A DNA stretch of 64,000 bases from Vreelandella maris (GCF_013371085.1 NZ_JABWCV010000002.1:62001-126000); one strand, 5' to 3'. Shown: positions 39,612 to 50,160, counted from the stretch's first letter. Translations and numbers: made by a program. The notes: generated by a model from the letters alone, not told the origin.

Positions 39612-40934
39612 GTGCTGTTGGCAAACCGCCATCGCAAGGTGATCCGCCTTGCCTTCCCGATTATGTTGGGCATGCTGTCGCAAAGCGTGCTCAACTTGAT
39701 CGATGCTGCCCTGGTAGGCCATTTGGGTGAAGTGGCGCTTGCCGGTGTGGGGGTGGGCGGTTACATCATGTTTATGCTGAGTGCGGTGGTGTTTGGCCTC
39801 TCTTCCAGTGTCCAATCACAAACCGCGCAGCGGGTGGGCGCGACCCAAGCAGAGCTCTTCCACCCACTGCAGTCGGGCCTGCTTATCGGGCTTGCGGTTG
39901 CCCTGCCGCTTTCACTCTGGGCTTGGTGGCAAGCGCCGCTACTGATTGGCTTGATTACTCAGGCCGAGGAGGTGCAAAACGTTGCCATCAGCTATTTCCG
40001 CTGGAGAGTTGTGTCACTGACCGCCATCGCGCTGGTGCTCTGTTTTCGTGGCTACTGGAACGGACGCCAACAGACACACCTCTACTTGCTTATCATTGTG
40101 GCGGTTCACCTGCTCAATGTGGCGGTCAGTGCGGGGTTGATCTACGGCCTGGCGGGTTTGCCTGACATGGGGCCAAGTGGCGCTGGTGCCGGTACCACGG
40201 TGTCACTGTTTGTGGGATTGATAGTGTGGTGCTGGGTAAGTATAAAACGCGCTTCTACTCAGCCATTTTTGACACATTTGCCATGCTTGGTCACCCTGCG
40301 TACTACTTTGACGCTTGCCGTACCCCACTCAACGCAGCAGGTTTTGTTTGCAGCGGGCTACGCGGTACTATTTTGGCTATTAAGCCAACTGGGCACGGCC
40401 AGTATCGCGGTTGGCCATGTACTGATTAATTTATCGCTGCTGTTGATTTTACCAGGAGTGGGAATAGGCGTTGCCGCCATGAGCTTGGTCGGCGAAGCGC
40501 TAGGCCGAGACGCCCAGCACGAAGCTCACCGCTGGGGGCTGGATGCACTGCGCGTTGCTTGGCTGCTACTGCTGGTGTTGGCACTTCCCATGCTCATCAT
40601 GCCCGAGCATGTATTAAGCCTATTTTTCAATAATGACGAACTAGTTGCCTTAGGAACACTGCCGCTGCAGTTAACCGGTGTAATGATTGTGCTTGATGCC
40701 GCTGCCTTAGTACTTGCCCAGGCCTTGATGGGCGCGGGGGCTCAGCGCACCGTCATGCTGCTGACGCTGGGAATGCAGTGGCTATTTTTTCTTCCCCTGG
40801 CTTGGTGGGTCGGGGTTGGCCTGGGGTATGGCATATTGGGTATCTGGCTGATACAGCTACTTTACCGCTTGATAAACTCGTTAGGATTCTTATGGGTATG
40901 GCAGCGTCGCCGCTGGCTGATGCTACCTGTTTAA
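39612..40934 (+). CDS. MATE family efflux transporter (DinF/NorM-like)
   Basis: The 440-aa product has about 12 TM helices and MATE motifs: LAFPIMLGMLSQSVLNLIDA, ALAGVGVGGYIMFM in the first half and a repeat in the second half (SIAVGHVLINLSLLLILPG, GVAAMSLVGEALG). Such exporters move organic cations or other compounds with Na+ or H+. It uses GTG at 39612, 3 bp after metH, so it may be read from the metH transcript. The substrate is unknown. Confidence 0.92.
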   Translation: MLLANRHRKVIRLAFPIMLGMLSQSVLNLIDAALVGHLGEVALAGVGVGGYIMFMLSAVVFGLSSSVQSQTAQRVGATQAELFHPLQSGLLIGLAVALPLSLWAWWQAPLLIGLITQAEEVQNVAISYFRWRVVSLTAIALVLCFRGYWNGRQQTHLYLLIIVAVHLLNVAVSAGLIYGLAGLPDMGPSGAGAGTTVSLFVGLIVWCWVSIKRASTQPFLTHLPCLVTLRTTLTLAVPHSTQQVLFAAGYAVLFWLLSQLGTASIAVGHVLINLSLLLILPGVGIGVAAMSLVGEALGRDAQHEAHRWGLDALRVAWLLLLVLALPMLIMPEHVLSLFFNNDELVALGTLPLQLTGVMIVLDAAALVLAQALMGAGAQRTVMLLTLGMQWLFFLPLAWWVGVGLGYGILGIWLIQLLYRLINSLGFLWVWQRRRWLMLPV

Positions 40935-40936
40935 CC

Positions 40937-40975
40937 CTGTTGTTTAAGACTGTTGCTTAAAGCTGTTGTTTAAAA
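40937..40975. repeat. Three tandem 13-bp repeats after the MATE gene
   Basis: The unit CTGTTGYTTAA plus two bases starts at 40937, 40950 and 40963 with an exact 13-bp period; only one of the eleven core positions varies. It begins 3 bp after the MATE stop codon. No function is evident. Confidence 0.7.
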
Positions 40976-41059
40976 ACCGTGCTTCAAACCTGGCTTTTTA
41001 TGGGGCCGCCTTTGCTTTACCATTCTCTAAATAGCTTTTAGTGATAAAAAGATAATTAT

Positions 41060-41078
41060 ATATTCTTTTGTAGAATAT
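41060..41078. promoter_or_regulatory. Short inverted repeat in the cysI leader
   Basis: ATATTC (41060-41065) and GAATAT (41073-41078) flank a 7-base spacer in an AT-rich stretch about 80 bp before the cysI ATG. It may be part of the promoter or a regulator site; weak. Confidence 0.3.
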
Positions 41079-41155
41079 GACGCCCGCGTTAAGGTGACGC
41101 TACATTAACGTCCGTCTCAACGTGACCATTTCGCTTTTTAGCAGGATCGTGCCAC

Positions 41156-42808
41156 ATGTACCGTTATGATATTCACGACCAAACACTGGTTGATGAGCGT
41201 GTCGCTCAGTTCCGCGACCAAATGGAACGCTACCGCGCTGGGCGTTTGGGTGAAGAAGAGTTCCGCCCATTAAGGTTGCAGAACGGCCTCTATATTCAAC
41301 GCCATGCGCCTATGCTGCGTATTGCAATACCTTACGGCATGCTGGCGGGTAATCAACTGCGTGCCCTGGCTGAGATTACTCGCCGCTATGACCGTGGTTA
41401 CGGCCATTTCACCACGCGGCAGAACCTTCAGTTGAACTGGCCTGCCCTTGAGGATGTGCCGGATATCCTGGCCGACCTGGCCAAGGTGCAGATGCACGCC
41501 ATTCAGACCAGTGGCAACTGTATCCGTAACACCACCAGCGACCAGTTTGCTGGTATCGCCAATGATGAAGTGGAAGATCCGCGCCCCTGGTGCGAGCTGA
41601 TTCGTCAGTGGTCTACCCTGCATCCTGAATTTGCCTATTTGCCGCGTAAATTCAAAATCGCCGTCAGCGGTGCCGCACAAGACCGCGCCGCGATTCAGGT
41701 ACACGATATTGGCCTACGCCTATGGCGCAATGCTGATGGCGAGCTGCGCATTAAAGTTTTGGCCGGTGGTGGGCTTGGCCGCACGCCAATGATTGCGGAC
41801 GTGGTACGTGAAGACCTGCCCTGGCAGCACCTGCTGACCTATCTGGAAGCCTGTGTGCGGGTTTACAACCAGTTCGGTCGTCGTGATAACAAGTTCAAAG
41901 CGCGGATCAAGATTCTCGTCAAAGCACTGGGCATCGAAGAGTTCCGCCGCCGGGTTGATGAAGAGTGGGCGCACCTGAAAGATGGCCCGCAAACACTCAA
42001 CCAAGCAGCGGTCGATGCGGCCAAGGGCCACTTCCCCGAGCCGGAGCGTCGCCCGGTGGCGGAAAACGCCAATGAAGCGTTTGACGAACTGCGTGCTGAG
42101 AATCGCAGCTTCGCCCGCTTTGTGACCAATAACGTCTCGGATCACAAAGTGCCTGGCTATAAGGCGGTAACGCTTTCCCTGAAGCGTCGTGAACATGCGC
42201 CCGGCGATGTGACTGCTGATCAGATGGAAGCCGTCGCCGATTTGGCTGATCGCTACAGCTTTGGTGAAGTACGCGTTACCCACGAGCAGAACTTGGTGCT
42301 TTCTGATGTGCCGGTCGATGAGCTGGAAGCGCTGTGGAAAGAACTTGATACGCTGGGCATGGCTAATCCTACGGTGGGTACGCTTAACGATATTATCTGC
42401 TGCCCTGGCGGCGACTACTGCAGCTTGGCCAATGCGGTGTCTATTCCCATCGCACAGGCGCTGCAGGAGCGCTTCGAAGACCTGGACTTCCTTTACGACT
42501 TGGGGCCGCTGGATCTGAACATTTCCGGCTGCATGAATGCCTGTGGCCATCACCACGTCGGCCATATCGGCATCTTAGGCGTCGATAAGAAAGGCGAAGA
42601 GTTCTACCAGATTTCCATTGGCGGTAATTCCACTGATGATGCGTCACTGGGTAAGATTCTAGGCCCTTCATTTTTCCGCTCTGATGTGCCGGATGTCGTC
42701 GAAAAAATATTAGAAGTCTACGTGGCGCAGCGCCATGAAGACGAGCGCTTCCTGGATACTTACCGCCGTATTGGCTTAAAACCCTTCAAGGAGCGTGTTT
42801 ATGCCTAA
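41156..42808 (+). CDS. cysI: Sulfite reductase hemoprotein beta-subunit-type protein
   Basis: This 550-aa siroheme/4Fe-4S protein reduces sulfite to sulfide in cysteine synthesis. It has two ferredoxin-like halves, the siroheme-site segment TSGNCIRNTTSDQ, and the cluster cysteines in CCPGGDYC (about 414-421) and GCMNAC (about 458-463). It belongs to the nitrite/sulfite reductase family found with a DUF934 partner, not the CysIJ flavoprotein pair. Nitrite reduction cannot be excluded by sequence, but the context favours assimilatory sulfite reduction. Confidence 0.93.
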   Translation: MYRYDIHDQTLVDERVAQFRDQMERYRAGRLGEEEFRPLRLQNGLYIQRHAPMLRIAIPYGMLAGNQLRALAEITRRYDRGYGHFTTRQNLQLNWPALEDVPDILADLAKVQMHAIQTSGNCIRNTTSDQFAGIANDEVEDPRPWCELIRQWSTLHPEFAYLPRKFKIAVSGAAQDRAAIQVHDIGLRLWRNADGELRIKVLAGGGLGRTPMIADVVREDLPWQHLLTYLEACVRVYNQFGRRDNKFKARIKILVKALGIEEFRRRVDEEWAHLKDGPQTLNQAAVDAAKGHFPEPERRPVAENANEAFDELRAENRSFARFVTNNVSDHKVPGYKAVTLSLKRREHAPGDVTADQMEAVADLADRYSFGEVRVTHEQNLVLSDVPVDELEALWKELDTLGMANPTVGTLNDIICCPGGDYCSLANAVSIPIAQALQERFEDLDFLYDLGPLDLNISGCMNACGHHHVGHIGILGVDKKGEEFYQISIGGNSTDDASLGKILGPSFFRSDVPDVVEKILEVYVAQRHEDERFLDTYRRIGLKPFKERVYA

Positions 42809-43349
42809 TAAAGCCAGTGAGACAACCGCTGAACCCGTTGAACAGACGCCAGTGCATGTTGATCATCTGATTGCCAACGGCGAGCTAGCGGCGGAGAACG
42901 CTTGGTGTGTCTCCTACGATGCAGAAGCACTTCCCGAACAGCGCCCGGCATTTGTACCGCTGACGCTGTGGCAAGCCAATCAGGAGGATACCGAGCTGGC
43001 GCCACTGCTCACCAGCGACACCGAACTAACGGCCGAGTTGGCACAACAGCTTGGCAGCGCTCAGGCCATTGCGATTGACTTTCCTGCCTTCACCGATGGG
43101 CGTGGCTACAGTCTGGCGCGCCTGCTGCGCGAGCGCTACGGTTACGAGGGGGAAGTTCGTGCCGTGGGCGATGTGCTGGTAGATCAGCTGGACTACATGC
43201 GACGCTGCGGGTTTTCGAGCATGGCATTGCGTGATGATCAGCACCCAGAGGATGCCCTGCGTGCGCTAAGCTTTATCAGCGTTCGCTACCAGCCTGATGT
43301 GGAAGAGCGTCAGGCGCTGTTTGAACGCCGCTTAACCGCTAGCGAGTAG
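42801..43349 (+). CDS. DUF934 domain protein, sulfite reduction partner
   Basis: The 182-aa protein starts at ATG 42801, overlapping the cysI end by 8 bp, with AAGGAG upstream inside cysI. It has the DUF934 features FPAFTDGRGYSLARLLRERYGYEGE and VLVDQLDYMRRCGFSS, and a C-terminal FISVRYQPD. It always accompanies this type of cysI and is annotated as an oxidoreductase probably involved in sulfite reduction. How it supplies electrons or sulfur is not known. A bidirectional terminator follows. Confidence 0.93.
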   Translation: MPNKASETTAEPVEQTPVHVDHLIANGELAAENAWCVSYDAEALPEQRPAFVPLTLWQANQEDTELAPLLTSDTELTAELAQQLGSAQAIAIDFPAFTDGRGYSLARLLRERYGYEGEVRAVGDVLVDQLDYMRRCGFSSMALRDDQHPEDALRALSFISVRYQPDVEERQALFERRLTASE

Positions 43350-43363
43350 TTTTAAAATGACGT

Positions 43364-43390
43364 AAAAGGGCAGCTTCGGCTGCCCTTTTT
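43364..43390 (+). terminator. Bidirectional rho-independent terminator
   Basis: GGGCAGC (43368-43374) and GCTGCCC (43379-43385) form a perfect stem with a TTCG tetraloop. It is flanked by AAAA on the left and TTTTT on the right, and serves both the cysI unit and the convergent smr gene. Confidence 0.93.
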
Positions 43391-43419
43391 GCTGTCCTTT
43401 TGACGGTTAGGCTAGCAGA

Positions 43420-44010
43420 TTAGCCTCGTCGCTTCTGCTGGCGCTCGCGGTTATTGGCTTTGGCACGGTCACTCTTGCGCAGCATGACCCAGGTGGCGCC
43501 TAGCCCCCCTTCTGAAGACTGGGCGGATACATACGCCTGGACTTCCTCAAACTGGCTGAGCCACTTGGCAAGATAGGAACGCAGCACGTTGGCAGGACTG
43601 TCGATTTCGCGCCCCCGGCCATGAACAATCATGACTGAGCGCAAGTCATGGGCATAGGCTTCCTGAATGAACGGGAACAGCATTCGGCGGCACTCACTCA
43701 AGGGTCGACGCAGCAGGTGCAGCTGTGATTGAACGCTATAACCGCCGTGCCTTAATTTATCGACCACCCCTTGCTGAATACCCTCACGCCGATACTCCAT
43801 CGGGTCGAACGGAGGAATCAAATCGACAAAATCATCGGATAGAAAGTTGCGCGCCCCCATCTCCTCTTCCGCCCATTCACGGCGAGCCAGCTGCGCCTCA
43901 GAAGGCCTTTTGCGATTAGCGCCAGGGTCTGCACGATTGCTTGGTGGTAGTGGCTTAACATCGCCGATTAGATCACGAAAATCCATATCATCACGAAGTG
44001 GCTGATTCAT
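43420..44010 (-). CDS. Smr domain endonuclease-like protein
   Basis: A 196-aa protein with a C-terminal Smr (small MutS-related) domain: LRHGGYSVQSQLHLLRRPL, SVMIVHGRGREID (HGxG-type motif) and WVMLRKSDR. Stand-alone Smr proteins have nuclease activity in some species and are linked to RNA or ribosome quality control. I chose ATG 44010 because GGAG lies 6 nt upstream; a longer reading from 44067 lacks support. Its N-terminal third is polar and charged. Confidence 0.9.
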   Translation of the reverse strand: MNQPLRDDMDFRDLIGDVKPLPPSNRADPGANRKRPSEAQLARREWAEEEMGARNFLSDDFVDLIPPFDPMEYRREGIQQGVVDKLRHGGYSVQSQLHLLRRPLSECRRMLFPFIQEAYAHDLRSVMIVHGRGREIDSPANVLRSYLAKWLSQFEEVQAYVSAQSSEGGLGATWVMLRKSDRAKANNRERQQKRRG

Positions 44011-44156
44011 TGCAGGCTCCTCCGGCAGGATCAAAAGACCATCTGTGTTACATAGGTAGCCTAGCAAATCTGGCCCCTTTGCTTAAGCAGATTAATAAGT
44101 CGACAGCCCAGTGCTTGAAACATAGGGCTTTATAAATAGAGCTTAAATTGTAGAGC

Positions 44157-44705
44157 TTGTTTTCACCAAGTTGGCGCGCCAAGCTATGCAGCCATTTTTT
44201 CACCATCAATCAGAGGCGCTTTGGTTTGGCTATAACGGTGTGGCTTAAACGTCTTTTTATTATCGGTGGCGTGGGGTTGCTCAGCCTAGCGGGATGGCTA
44301 TGGTTAACCATGCTGAGCCCGTGGTTTTATGACCGCCCGGAGAACCTGGCCGACATCGAACAGCGCCCTCATCAGGTCTTCGTTTATGGCACGCTGCGTT
44401 ACGCGCCCATTCGCTTTGTGGTTATGGGCAGTTTCGGCGACCCTGAAAAGGCCACTCTGGAAGGGTACCAGCGCGATGGGCTGGACCTTTCCCCCCAGCC
44501 TGGGAGTGATGTAGAAGGCCTGCTGCTCCATGTGGATGCTGATGAACTGGCCCGCCTTGACCGCTATGAACGACTGGGTATTCGTTATGAGCGAATGGAA
44601 ATCACCCTCAGCGATGGCAGGCGCGCCTGGGTTTATCTACGTTTACCGACGCTAGAAAATACGTTTGTACCAGACGCGGACTTACCAATAGCTCTGGTAC
44701 CATAG
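44157..44705 (+). CDS. Gamma-glutamylcyclotransferase (GGCT/AIG2-like) family protein, membrane-anchored
   Basis: This protein has a TM helix (LFIIGGVGLLSLAGWLWLTML) followed by the GGCT-like fold: VFVYGTLRYAPIRFV (substrate loop) and LDRYERLGIRYER with the catalytic Glu position. TTG 44157 gives 182 aa; GTG 44238 gives a shorter form that starts just before the helix, and I cannot decide between them. GGCT enzymes form 5-oxoproline from gamma-glutamyl groups; with a TM anchor the catalytic part would be outside the cytoplasm, so its substrate is uncertain. Confidence 0.75.
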   Translation: MFSPSWRAKLCSHFFTINQRRFGLAITVWLKRLFIIGGVGLLSLAGWLWLTMLSPWFYDRPENLADIEQRPHQVFVYGTLRYAPIRFVVMGSFGDPEKATLEGYQRDGLDLSPQPGSDVEGLLLHVDADELARLDRYERLGIRYERMEITLSDGRRAWVYLRLPTLENTFVPDADLPIALVP

Positions 44706-44751
44706 GCAACCATGTTATGTGCTATTCGCGTGACAGCTTCCATGATCCTAG

Positions 44752-45773
<1,022 letters not shown>

Positions 45774-45780
45774 ATAGCGT

Positions 45781-46467
45781 TTAAAACCAAAACCATACGA
45801 CAACGCCAGCAGCTATTAGCAGAGCACCCAGCGCTCGTAAACGCAGCATGGAGGCAGTTAACGGCTCATTGTGAGCATCGGTCGGCTGCTGGTGAAAGCG
45901 CTTGGTACCTCCCAGCATCGCCGCTAACAGCGGCTCTCCAAGCAGCCGATGTACCACCAGCCCGACCAAGTGCAGCCCAATCAAGATGATCAAGAGATCG
46001 CTATTCCACTGATGCAAGGTTCGCAACTGGCTGCTAGCCCCTTCCCCAAACAAGCCATAGAGTGGCGCCTGAAAAAAGATGTCGTCGCTCAAAAACAGAC
46101 CGCTGACTGCTTGAAAAGTGAGCGAGAGCAGCATGATCATCACCATCCAGCCGCCTAACGGGTTATGGCTGGCATAAGCACTCGGCTGTCGCTGGATGAG
46201 TGCCTTTGAATAGGCCATTGTTTTAGCTGGTGGATACAAAAATGTCTTGAATCTCGCATAGACACTACCCAGCACGCCCCATACCCAGCGAAATACAAGT
46301 AACCCAAGTATCAGATAACCTGCCTGAGCGTGTACCTCCATGGGAAAGAGAAAAGGCGCGCCGCTGGTCTTGGTGGTATAAAATGAGATCAACACTGCCA
46401 GCACCAATCCCCAATGAAACAGGCGCATCCAACTATCCCATACTTCAATTGCTACCTTGCCACGCAT
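45781..46467 (-). CDS. Cytochrome b561-like membrane cytochrome
   Basis: The 228-aa protein has 4-5 TM helices with the heme-ligand histidines of the Ni/Fe-hydrogenase b-type/b561 family: RLFHWGLV, EVHAQAGY, LHQWNSD and IGLHLVGLVVH. Such proteins bind two b hemes and pass electrons between quinol and a periplasmic partner, often a cytochrome c. GAGGAAAGG precedes ATG 46467; longer in-frame readings to 46578 add a poor N-terminus. No cytochrome c gene is adjacent here. Confidence 0.88.
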   Translation of the reverse strand: MRGKVAIEVWDSWMRLFHWGLVLAVLISFYTTKTSGAPFLFPMEVHAQAGYLILGLLVFRWVWGVLGSVYARFKTFLYPPAKTMAYSKALIQRQPSAYASHNPLGGWMVMIMLLSLTFQAVSGLFLSDDIFFQAPLYGLFGEGASSQLRTLHQWNSDLLIILIGLHLVGLVVHRLLGEPLLAAMLGGTKRFHQQPTDAHNEPLTASMLRLRALGALLIAAGVVVWFWF

Positions 46468-46704
46468 AGCCCTTTCCTCTATCAGCAGTGATGAGCTAAC
46501 CGGTGGTGAGCCCGTATGGGTGAGACAGCTTCGCATTAATTCTAACTTTCTCATAGAATGCGGGACAGTTAGTCGCAACCAAGTTTGTCTCTACCGGAGA
46601 AGTGACCGTCGTGAATAGGTGCGTTAAACATTCATTGATGGCGATCACTTGAGCTTTAAAGGCAGACCAGCGAACATGGAATAAATTCAAGGGAGAAGCA
46701 TTCG

Positions 46705-47349
46705 ATGACACGTAATATAGCCGATATCAGGCGTGATTATGAAGGCGGCAGGCTTGATGAATCCCAGGCACCTGACGATCCATTCGTGTTATTCGATGAG
46801 TGGTTCACTCTTGCGCTGGAGAAAGAGGGCAAGGATGGTAATGCCATGACGCTTGCCACCGTTGACAGTCAAGGCAGGCCCCATGCCCGGGTAGTACTGC
46901 TAAAGGGGTTTGATGAGCGTGGCATGGTCTTTTTTACCAATTACCATAGCCATAAAGGTAGCGAGTTGAGCAATGTACCCTTCGCTGCCATGACCTTTTG
47001 GTGGCCTTCGCTGTCTCGGCAGGTGCGTATCGAAGGCCCCGTTGAGCCAGTATCTGCCGAAGAGTCTGACGAGTATTTTGCCAGCCGCCCACGCGGCAGC
47101 CAGCTGGGTGCGTGGATTGCGACTCAGAGCGTTGTGATTCCCGATCGCAACTGGATCGAAGAGCGTCAAAACCGTTTCGAGCAAGCCTATGATGGTCAGG
47201 ACATCCCTCGCCCTGTCCATTGGGGTGGCTATCGCGTCGAACCGGAAATGATCGAGTTTTGGCAGGGCCAGCCTAGCCGCCTGCACGATCGGCTGCGCTT
47301 TGAACGCCGCGATGGTGGCGAGTGGGGCCGCTTCCGGTTGGCGCCATAA
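46705..47349 (+). CDS. pdxH: Pyridoxamine 5'-phosphate oxidase PdxH
   Basis: PdxH oxidises PNP or PMP to pyridoxal 5'-phosphate using FMN. The 214-aa protein has MTLATVDSQGRPHARVVLLKG, FFTNYHSHKGSEL, WWPSLSRQVRIEGPVE and the C-terminal PdxH signature EFWQGQPSRLHDRLRFER. The length matches E. coli PdxH. It converges on the acetyltransferase gene and shares a hairpin terminator with it. Confidence 0.97.
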   Translation: MTRNIADIRRDYEGGRLDESQAPDDPFVLFDEWFTLALEKEGKDGNAMTLATVDSQGRPHARVVLLKGFDERGMVFFTNYHSHKGSELSNVPFAAMTFWWPSLSRQVRIEGPVEPVSAEESDEYFASRPRGSQLGAWIATQSVVIPDRNWIEERQNRFEQAYDGQDIPRPVHWGGYRVEPEMIEFWQGQPSRLHDRLRFERRDGGEWGRFRLAP

Positions 47350-47364
47350 CGTAACGATACGCCT

Positions 47365-47394
47365 AAGGCCTGACGATAAAAACGCAGGCCTTTT
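47365..47394 (+). terminator. Probable terminator after pdxH
   Basis: AAGGCCTG (47365-47372) and CAGGCCTT (47385-47392) form an 8-bp perfect stem with a 12-base loop, ending in TTTT. It lies between convergent pdxH and the acetyltransferase gene. Confidence 0.6.
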
Positions 47395-47412
47395 AAGTTG
47401 TTAGCCCGGCGC

Positions 47413-50160
47413 TTAGTCCGGCAAGCTTTCCAGGCGGTGCCGCTGCCACTCGCTTTCGGGTTCGTTGAGACGCAGCACGGCATCTATGACCTGCTCTTCC
47501 ATGTTGTAACGGCTCTTGAATCCCAGGTGTTTCATCAAGGCCCGCATCGGGTGGTTGTCGACCATGATTTTTCCGATCATTTCCAGCGTGCCGATGTTAG
47601 TGCAGTAAGCAATCATCTTTTTCATCAGCAGGCTGCCAATGCCCAGCCCCTGCAGGTCATCTCGAATGATGATCGAAAACTCGGTACGGATATTGTCCGG
47701 GTCGTTCCATACCCGCACTACCCCTAGCATTTCTTTGCTGCCATCTTCGCTCAAGTGTTCGGCGATAAACGCCATCTGGCGGTCATAATTGATATGCGAC
47801 AAGATCGACAGATCGCGCTGAGTAAGATTGGACTTATTGTGGAAGTAGCGAAAGCGAATACTCTCTTCCGACAACTGGCGGTGGAAAGTGGTAATCAGGT
47901 GGGCATCTTCGGCGCGAATTGGTCTTACTTCTACTTTCCAGCCATTTTTGAGTGTTACCCATTCACGCAGCTCTTCCGGATACGGCATGATCGCAAAACG
48001 CGACGGCGTACCAAGATCCATGGCGAAATCCACAGCGACCATGCCATCGCGATTAAGCAGCAATGGGTTCACTTCCAGCCCACGCAAATCGCCCAAATCC
48101 GAGGCCATCTGCGATAGTTTCACCAGCATTTGGCACAGGTGCTGTATATCGCGTTCAGGGTCCGCGGAGTGTTCTCGGATTAGCGAAGCGGCATGGGTTC
48201 GGCCCACCACATCGGCTGCCAGGCTCATATTAAGCGGTGGTAGCGCTACTTGGCGGTCAGCCAGTACGTTGACCTTGTAGCCGCCGATACCAAAGACGAT
48301 CAGCGGCCCAAACACAGGGTCGCGAGTAATACCTGCGCAAATTTGCATCGAGTGTTTGCCACGCTGCATAGGCTGCAAACAGTATTCACGGATCGCGTAC
48401 TCGGGGAATTTCTCGGCTACCTTGTCGCCCAGTCGCCGCACGCCTTCAGCTACCTGTTCGGGTGTTTCCAAATCCTGCAGCAGGCCTGCCGAAATTTTAT
48501 GCGGGTGTTTACGGTAGCGGTAAGGGCGGCAGTTGCCTTCATGAACCACCTTAAGCGCTTTGGTGCCGGGGATTTCTGTCGCGCGGGCAAGCGCTTCGTC
48601 CGGGTTCGCCAGATAGACGCTCGGCGCGGTTGGAATGCCATACGCCTCAAGCACCTGGGCGGTTTCCGAGTGGGTTAGCGTCTGCCTACCCTGCTCTTTT
48701 GCCCCTTTGATCAACGTGCGACATTGGGCACGAATTTCCGGACTGGTTGAAAACGGCAAACTGGGAGGGATCTCCTGCAACAGCGCCTGAACGCGTTGGT
48801 AAATCACCATATGCATAAACGCCTTGACCGCTTTTTCAGGCGAAATATAGGTCGGAATTCCGGCCAGATTACAGGCGTGTCTGGCGTTGAGTGCCTCTTT
48901 TAGGCCCATCCAACTAGTCAGCAGGTTACGGCGAAACTTCTTGCGATTATCGATTAAGGCCTGGGCCGTCACCAGCGAAGGGGCCATGCGGGTGGGGGCA
49001 TGAACCACTAACACGGCGTCTACGTTGGCGTCGGACGCGACAATCTCCAGTGCCTGGACAAACCTCTCGGGTGAGGCGTTACCGCCCAGGTCCACCGGAT
49101 TCTCGCCTGGTTTACTCATATCGACTTCGCTACGGTGTAGCGCAGCCTGGGTTTCGGCGCTAAATTCAGCCAATTTGCCGCCGGCACTGATCAATTTATC
49201 GATGGCCAGCATGGCAGGACCCAAACCATTCGAGACAATCGCCAGGCGGTCGCCCTTCAGCGGCTTCATTCGCGAGAGGGTTTCCAGCGCGTCGAGCAGT
49301 TCGTCGGAGTCATCAACCCGCACAACGCCCGCACGGGCAAAAGCGGCATCAAACACCACGTCGCGGTTGGCGATACCAGGCGTCGGTGCCATGCCGGAAA
49401 TATCCGACTCTGGTGTACGGCCGCTTTTGATGGCCAGCACCAAACGGTTGCGTGAGGCGTCACGTACGGCGGTCATAAAGTGCTGAGCGTCACTGATCCG
49501 CTCCAGATGCAACAATATGGCTTGCGCGGGAGAAAACTGGTTAACGTAATCGATTAAATCCGGCAGCAGCACATCAACGCTGTCGCCAACCGTAATCAGA
49601 TGTGAAAAGCCGACATCCCGCCCCGCGGCCCAATCTATCATCGCATTGGCAAGCATACCGGACTGGCCAAGGTAGGCGACCTTACCTGCCTTCACCGGCT
49701 GACTGGCATACGAGGCGTTGAGTTTTTTACCCGGGACAATCAGCCCCATGCACTCCGGGCCCAGCACACGAATACCGGAGACGCGTGCCGCACTCAGCAT
49801 GCGTTCGCGAATCGAGCCCTTGTTGCCCTTGTCGCGATCCAGATAGGCGCCTCCGGAGAGCACCAGGGCAGCCTTGACGCCGTGCTGACCAAGCTTTTTG
49901 ATCAGGTCAGGCACGCCCTCGATAGGCGTGCAGACCACAGCCAGATCAGGTACCTCAGGCAGTTCACTCACCCGGCTCACGCAGGGGGCGCCGAATACCA
50001 GCGGGTACCCCTTGAGATTGACCGCCCAGAGCGCCCCCTTGAAGCCGCCCTCTTGAATATTTCTCAGCACTAAACCGCCCAGCGATGAGGGCTTTTCAGA
50101 GGCGCCAAACACCGCTAGTGTATGAGGTTCAAAGAAATGGTGTAAAAAGCGCGTGCTCAC
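47413..50160 (-). CDS. Pat-type protein lysine acetyltransferase (acyl-CoA synthetase-like NDP-forming domains + GNAT)
   Basis: The 915-aa protein has an N-terminal CoA-binding domain (ASEKPSSLGGLVLRNI), succinyl-CoA-ligase-like flavodoxin domains, an ATP-grasp domain (about residues 500-720) and a C-terminal GNAT domain (about 750-890) with DDLQGLGIGSLLMKKMI. This is the layout of Pat/YfiQ (PatZ) enzymes that acetylate lysines, for instance inactivating acetyl-CoA synthetase. It uses GTG 50160 with GGGGAG 8 nt upstream. A deacetylase-family gene lies divergently 104 bp away. Confidence 0.92.
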   Translation of the reverse strand: MSTRFLHHFFEPHTLAVFGASEKPSSLGGLVLRNIQEGGFKGALWAVNLKGYPLVFGAPCVSRVSELPEVPDLAVVCTPIEGVPDLIKKLGQHGVKAALVLSGGAYLDRDKGNKGSIRERMLSAARVSGIRVLGPECMGLIVPGKKLNASYASQPVKAGKVAYLGQSGMLANAMIDWAAGRDVGFSHLITVGDSVDVLLPDLIDYVNQFSPAQAILLHLERISDAQHFMTAVRDASRNRLVLAIKSGRTPESDISGMAPTPGIANRDVVFDAAFARAGVVRVDDSDELLDALETLSRMKPLKGDRLAIVSNGLGPAMLAIDKLISAGGKLAEFSAETQAALHRSEVDMSKPGENPVDLGGNASPERFVQALEIVASDANVDAVLVVHAPTRMAPSLVTAQALIDNRKKFRRNLLTSWMGLKEALNARHACNLAGIPTYISPEKAVKAFMHMVIYQRVQALLQEIPPSLPFSTSPEIRAQCRTLIKGAKEQGRQTLTHSETAQVLEAYGIPTAPSVYLANPDEALARATEIPGTKALKVVHEGNCRPYRYRKHPHKISAGLLQDLETPEQVAEGVRRLGDKVAEKFPEYAIREYCLQPMQRGKHSMQICAGITRDPVFGPLIVFGIGGYKVNVLADRQVALPPLNMSLAADVVGRTHAASLIREHSADPERDIQHLCQMLVKLSQMASDLGDLRGLEVNPLLLNRDGMVAVDFAMDLGTPSRFAIMPYPEELREWVTLKNGWKVEVRPIRAEDAHLITTFHRQLSEESIRFRYFHNKSNLTQRDLSILSHINYDRQMAFIAEHLSEDGSKEMLGVVRVWNDPDNIRTEFSIIIRDDLQGLGIGSLLMKKMIAYCTNIGTLEMIGKIMVDNHPMRALMKHLGFKSRYNMEEQVIDAVLRLNEPESEWQRHRLESLPD

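Noticed and set aside
41720..42565. A 281-codon antisense frame in cysI
   Set aside because: It lies entirely within a well-supported gene, resembles no protein, and is explained by GC-rich codon bias.
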